From contig MNCI01007634.1 of the NCBI GenBank assembly GCA_015680685.1, forward strand, positions 356,548 to 420,547: 64,000 nt of DNA, read 5' to 3'. Source of the stretch: Gnetum montanum (taxonomy: Eukaryota > Streptophyta > Gnetopsida > Gnetales > Gnetaceae). The position numbers and the translations under genes are program-made. Below are positions 59,813 to 64,000 of this stretch, piece after piece (positions within the stretch are counted from its first letter, which is position 1; the number at the start of each line of letters is the position of its first letter). The notes under the pieces were generated by a model that was given only the letters and a program-made list of their open reading frames with translations, did no database searches and had not been told where the DNA came from.

Positions 59813-60830
59813 TGATACATCACCAAATTTGCATGTTGTAACCTTTGTAAATCCATCCCATGAAACCGAAGGCTAAACTTCATTGTGAGTATGAAGATTC
59901 TAACCCATGAGGGGAAATCTCACATATTTCATACTTTTGAGGCTAAAAAATAACTCATGAGTGGTCAAAGCCTCATTCCCCAAGTGAAAAGAGTCACCTA
60001 GTGTCTATATTTAGGCTTGGCGAGTCAAATTGCCTTTTGGAATGCCAAAAATGGCAATTTAATGGGTTTTATGTGGGGTATACTCTTTTCTATGCTGGAA
60101 ACACCTACAAGGGATAAATCTCACCTATCCTCAGTGTGGATGGGTGTGAGTCACCTACTTCCAATATGGAGGGGTAGATCTCAGCATGGAAGGTTGAGGA
60201 ATTCATAATGCCCAACATGAAGGATGGTTTGACCTTCTTGCCCAGCATTGAAGCTCCATCTTCCTAGTTTTGATGCACTCTACCCTCCAATGTAGAAGCC
60301 ACATGCATCCATGCACATTATCATTGACCATGCATTCCAACAAGGAAAGTTGAAGGCCCATCATAGAAGATCTACCTCCAATGTAGATGGTGTGGCCTAC
60401 TTACTATTTATAGTAAATGGAATGGCCATGGGAGTTTGGTGCTTACTACATATGGTAACCCCCAAATTTGGACATCCATCTTACCTATACGTGGTAGACA
60501 TTTGCAGCAAACTTATAGCTCATTTGCAGCCACATTACAGGTGAATTACAGCCAATTTCATGGCCAAGAACCTATAAAACCAAAACCCAAACATTATTTT
60601 CAAGTTCTACACTTTAGCATCTCTAAGCATATAGAATTTCTAACTTCCAAGAGCTCTTACAAACTTGTAGAAATGTAGCTTCATGGAGCCTCCCAATGTG
60701 GAGCCCCTATAGCCTTGTTACTCCCTTTGTTACCCCCCTAAGATTTGTGGACTTTTGGTTTCTACACTACACTACTAAGATCCCCAACTCCTAGTGTGGA
60801 GCATTTTGATAACCAAATTTTTTACATTTC
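59813..60830 (+). repeat. Tat-type LTR fragment (3' side truncated)
   Basis: A purine tract AAAGAGAGGCC (59800-59810) precedes TGATACATCACC at 59813, the family LTR start. The TTTATTGATGCCTCTTGGG upstream also matches the sequence before the A and D 3' LTRs. A TATA-like CCTATAAAACC lies at 60573-60580. U3 has CCAATGTAGA / CCAATATGGAGG motifs. The conserved U5 block is not found, so the fragment ends near 60830. It is probably the 3' LTR of an element whose internal part is lost or decayed. Confidence 0.65.
60573..60580 (+). promoter_or_regulatory. TATA-like box in the LTR fragment
   Basis: CCTATAAAACC, ~760 bp from the LTR start, the same distance as in element A (758 bp). Confidence 0.5.
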
Positions 60831-61059
60831 TTAAACCCCTAGTAATGACCAACATTGCAAATCTAGAAGATTGCAAGAGATAATGTGTCAATGGTGAATC
60901 AATTGACAAGCAAGGAATTCTTCATTGTTAGAAATATGTTCAGGAATTGATCATTTGGATACTGGTAAAGAATAAGAGAAGAGAACTAGAAATGAAAATT
61001 CAAAAATCAGAATTAATAGAATGTATGAATAACAAAATGGGGAAATTATCAGTGGATGT

Positions 61060-61365
61060 TTGCAAAATGATGGAGAAGATATTGTTAATTTAAAATTGAA
61101 TATAGAAAATGAAAGTTTTGCAAATGGAACAATCCTCATAGATGACGATAAATACAATGATCTAAACTATGGTATTGCTCATGGATTGGAAAGGAGACGC
61201 ATTGGTACTAATGTAGAGATAAATCTAAAATTATGCTTTGATTCAGTTCATGATTTACCAAGCAACAGTAATGTGTGCAAAGAAATTTGCGGAAATGGTG
61301 ATTCAGTAGCTGATCTGCAGGAATCAGTAGATTTTGCAGAAGTGCTAGGGTTTGTTGATCTTTAA
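61060..61365 (+). CDS. Small hypothetical ORF, 101 codons
   Basis: An uninterrupted acidic reading (NDGEDIVNLKLNIENESFANG ... QESVDFAEVLGFVDL) in a region where real coding is normally broken by stops. The frame extends ~36 bp upstream of the ATG to a TAA. No domain recognised. It sits ~75 bp before a primer-binding-like site, so it may lie in an LTR or be an exon fragment of a host gene. Low confidence that it is expressed. Confidence 0.25.
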   Translation: MQNDGEDIVNLKLNIENESFANGTILIDDDKYNDLNYGIAHGLERRRIGTNVEINLKLCFDSVHDLPSNSNVCKEICGNGDSVADLQESVDFAEVLGFVDL

Positions 61366-61440
61366 TGGTTTCTATTTTTGTACATGATCTGATCGAAATA
61401 GAATGGTGAACCCGACTATTTTCTTTAACCCCAAGATCGG

Positions 61441-61458
61441 TGGCGCCCCTACTGGGTG
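61441..61458 (+). promoter_or_regulatory. Primer binding site-like sequence (TGGCGCC type)
   Basis: TGGCGCCCCTACTGGGTG resembles the TGGCGCCGTTGCCGGGGA-type primer sites of many plant gypsy elements (about 12 of 18 positions). The preceding bases would be the end of a 5' LTR, but I could not find its partner LTR. Confidence 0.45.
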
Positions 61459-61499
61459 TATTGTGATAGAACCTTGCAAGGACACAGTTGCAAGGACGG

Positions 61500-62070
61500 C
61501 GGAAGAGGAGCTCTCATGGTCATTTCTGCTTCGATCAAAATAGGAACCACAATTAGAGCTTCACGGTGAATTTAAGCAGCAACACATTCAATTTCAAAAA
61601 ATTTCTTCCACTGATATGTAGCTGGATCTGCCCGCCTTCAACGTCTTCCTGGACGTTCTCTACGTTCTGCAATGTGTGCACTGCATAGAGAATTTTCTAG
61701 CCGTTATAGGGCCGTTCTCAACTTACCATACCCAACGTCGTCATTCGCTGATACTCTGATCCATGGCACGTTCGCCCCTGGCTCTGCAATCAACGGCAGT
61801 GATTTGGAAGACGATCCATAAAAAAAACGTAGGAAGCCCTAAGCGAATTTGGGGCAAAACAAAACAAATTCCAGGCAACTGAAACCCTATGTTCAGGACT
61901 CCGCTCTTCAGCAACTGAACACCACACGGCAACGATGCTGGATGCAAAGGCAGAGCCTTCTTCTGTGGTGATGGTTGATAATGATTTTTGGCAGGGTGAG
62001 ATGATTTGGAGATATTTGCTAGCAGTTCTAGGCCTGGCGCCTTCACATTCGGACCTCATATTTTGGATTT
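61500..62070. other. CpG-richer segment, no firm gene
   Basis: More CpG than neighbouring DNA, hence probably a younger insertion. Overlapping minus-strand ORFs (61741-62046, 61790-62059) have no recognisable domain. Confidence 0.35.
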
Positions 62071-62448
62071 AAATTTTTATTTCCAGTCATGTTTACACAG
62101 GTGCAAGTGTGGATAAATTATTTATATAAATTTACATAGATTAGCTACCACCAACGTCTACACCAAGGTAGATATTATACCATCACCTTGTTCATAAAAT
62201 TACTAGGGCTTCAATAGTATTCAAAACATAAAATTTTTAAAACAAGTAAAAATGAAAAGCTATTGGAGCTATAATTTTAAATAATTATATGGAGCTATTG
62301 GGTTTATTTTCATTATTCACAAAAGCAATATTTGCAATATTTCTCCTAACTTCCTAACTTCCTGAGTTAATACTTCCTAACTTGTTGGGCAAGTTACTTG
62401 GGAGAGAAGTTAGCAAAGATATTTTGGATGTAACTACCATTTGAACCC

Positions 62449-62456
62449 TATAAAAA
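62449..62456 (+). promoter_or_regulatory. LTR-like promoter with TATA box
   Basis: CCCTATAAAAAGG followed by AAGAAGAAAAGAGTAGATCAC and repeated CACTTGGG(C)T phrases, a typical LTR U3/R layout. The LTR limits are not defined because of the gap at 62725. Confidence 0.4.
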
Positions 62457-62724
62457 GGCTTCAGGGATAAGAAGAAAAGAGTAGATCACAAGAGAGATCA
62501 CAAGGGGGGGATAATACATCACACTTGGGCTACCATACTTGGGGTCTCATTTTTGATATCACACACTTGGGCTCTCACTTGGAGACACACTTTGAGTCTT
62601 GGAAGAACAGCATTGTAAAGAAGAAATTGTGAAAAATTTCTTGTAAGATGGCTTGCTAAAAAAATATTTCAGCCTCTTTTTCATAGTCTTGTGAGTTATG
62701 TTTTATTTCTATTTTGTTTAAATT

Positions 62725-62851
62725 NNNNNNNNNNNNNNNNNNNNNNNNNNNNNNNNNNNNNNNNNNNNNNNNNNNNNNNNNNNNNNNNNNNNNNNNNNNN
62801 NNNNNNNNNNNNNNNNNNNNNNNNNNNNNNNNNNNNNNNNNNNNNNNNNNN
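62725..62851. other. Assembly gap (127 N)
   Basis: A run of N; readings across it are artefacts. A single N also occurs at 16860. Confidence 0.99.
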
Positions 62852-64000
62852 TGGTATTTCAATTAGAAATTGTCAAGTCTTTTGAAGGTTCTGTTGAATG
62901 CAATTGTTGACATCCATTATCTAGCCAAAATGGAGTCTCGTACATGATAGTTTACACAGCAATTTTTTGGTAACATAGTAGGATTATCTTGAAGAAATTG
63001 CTTATTTGAGCCTTGTAAGTTTAAAAAATTCGTAGATATTGCATTTGGGATAGCTTTATTGCGAAGTGTTTACTTGTATCATTTTACCTTGTTTAAATAT
63101 TTGAGGTCCACACAAATCTGCTTTCTTTTCTATCTATTTCCATCAAAGCTTGCTCTATTTCTAGTTTTCTTGTGGAACTATCTCTTTCTCTGGGGAAAAT
63201 TAGGAGTAGATTGCGGAGTTGTGCTCAAATGTTTTTGCAAAATTTTATTTGTTACAAGTAGGTATTATAAGGACCGCGTAGACTAGGCAATTGAACAAAA
63301 TAGGAACTCTCAACAACTCATAGTACTTGACAAAGTTGGCTAAATCTCTTTAAGATAAGTCATTTGTAGTTTACACACAATGCAATCATTTCATATTTCA
63401 TAACCGCATACCACAACAGCACACACACATACTCACATTAACTACTGAGTCTATTTGGAGGTATTTGGGCCTTGGTGTTTCCAAAGACTAGCAAGCACCT
63501 AAATCCTGTTCGAGGACACTCGTTGGAGGTCGCGTCCCAAGTGGTCGCCAACACTAACCTAAAAAGTCCATGATGTAGGTGAGGTCCTCTAGAATGGTAG
63601 GTAGAACTATCATGCCTCCTACTCATAGCACATCTCACCTCCTATCAAGAAAAACTCTAGGTTATGCACTATCAATGAAGCTACAGTTGATGAATTCACC
63701 AATTCCATAAGGAGCTTGAAGTTCAAAGATGCCTTCAACATAGGAAAATTCACCTCCTAGTGCTCATGCTCCAAACACTCAATGTGCTCCCTATGATTCT
63801 GTTTCTGCTCCTCATCTTGAGTACATCTCTATGTTATTGGATTTGCAGCTACTAAAGATTGTCCCTAAGTATGCTCCCTCTTGTACTAGGATGTGCAAGA
63901 AGTTCCTTGGTACAAGATACATCTATACATAGACAATGATAATATAAGGCAATGATAATATAATACATAAAAGAGAACATGAAATAGAATTCAATAAAAA
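62852..64000. other. No gene recognised
   Basis: AT-rich sequence with short ORFs (63059-63286 plus, 63438-63638 minus) lacking any recognisable motif. A small CpG-containing patch is at 63500-63550. Confidence 0.35.

Noticed and set aside
62656-62885. ORFs spanning the gap
   Set aside because: Made of unknown bases (62725-62851).

Overview
The window looks like repeat-dominated nuclear DNA from a seed plant with a very large genome. A gymnosperm is plausible because many very old LTR retrotransposons are still recognisable, but that is inference. There is no rRNA, tRNA, CRISPR array, bacterial operon or clear intact host gene. Almost everything recognisable is Ty3/gypsy. Most of it is one Tat/Ogre-like lineage, recognised by a second, plant-type RNase H between the normal RNase H and integrase, giant size, a purine-rich tract before the 3' LTR, LTRs starting TGAAACACC and ending TACA, and hypervariable repeats after pol.

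Layout. 1-5151: the 3' part of the youngest copy (element A, +): RNase H end, second RNase H, integrase, an AAACTGGCA repeat array, purine tract, 3' LTR. 5152-6930: RT of an older minus-strand copy (E) into which A apparently inserted. 7087-22018: minus-strand element F-G, with 5' LTR (20144-22018), primer site, gag, a ~190-bp palindrome-bearing array, a multi-exon gene of unknown function (10055-13927), an integrase remnant and 3' LTR (7087-8520). 22771-25749: decayed pol of a further plus-strand copy (B). 26586-45463: a complete but dead 18.9-kb plus-strand element (D) with two LTRs and a matching 5-bp target duplication (CCAAC). It holds gag-protease, a ~7-kb spacer that looks like an intron, and RT-RNase H-RNase H with the integrase core deleted. 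The spacer carries the same unknown gene in antisense. 47126-49355: a separate five-exon pseudogene. 50228-53260: an Athila-like gypsy pol. 55255-58181: a long decayed ORF ending in a probable coiled coil. 59813-60830: another Tat-type LTR. 60830-64000: LTR, primer-site and promoter fragments of other elements, with an assembly gap at 62725-62851.

How it fits together. These are layers of nested, inactive retrotransposons. A still has CpG-rich sequence and a 508-codon ORF. The others have lost CpG and are full of amber (TAG) stops at expected CAG or TGG codons, as expected from long-term cytosine methylation, including the CHG context. The most unusual feature is a spliced gene of unknown function carried by two Tat-type elements, antisense to gag in D and in the gag direction in F-G.
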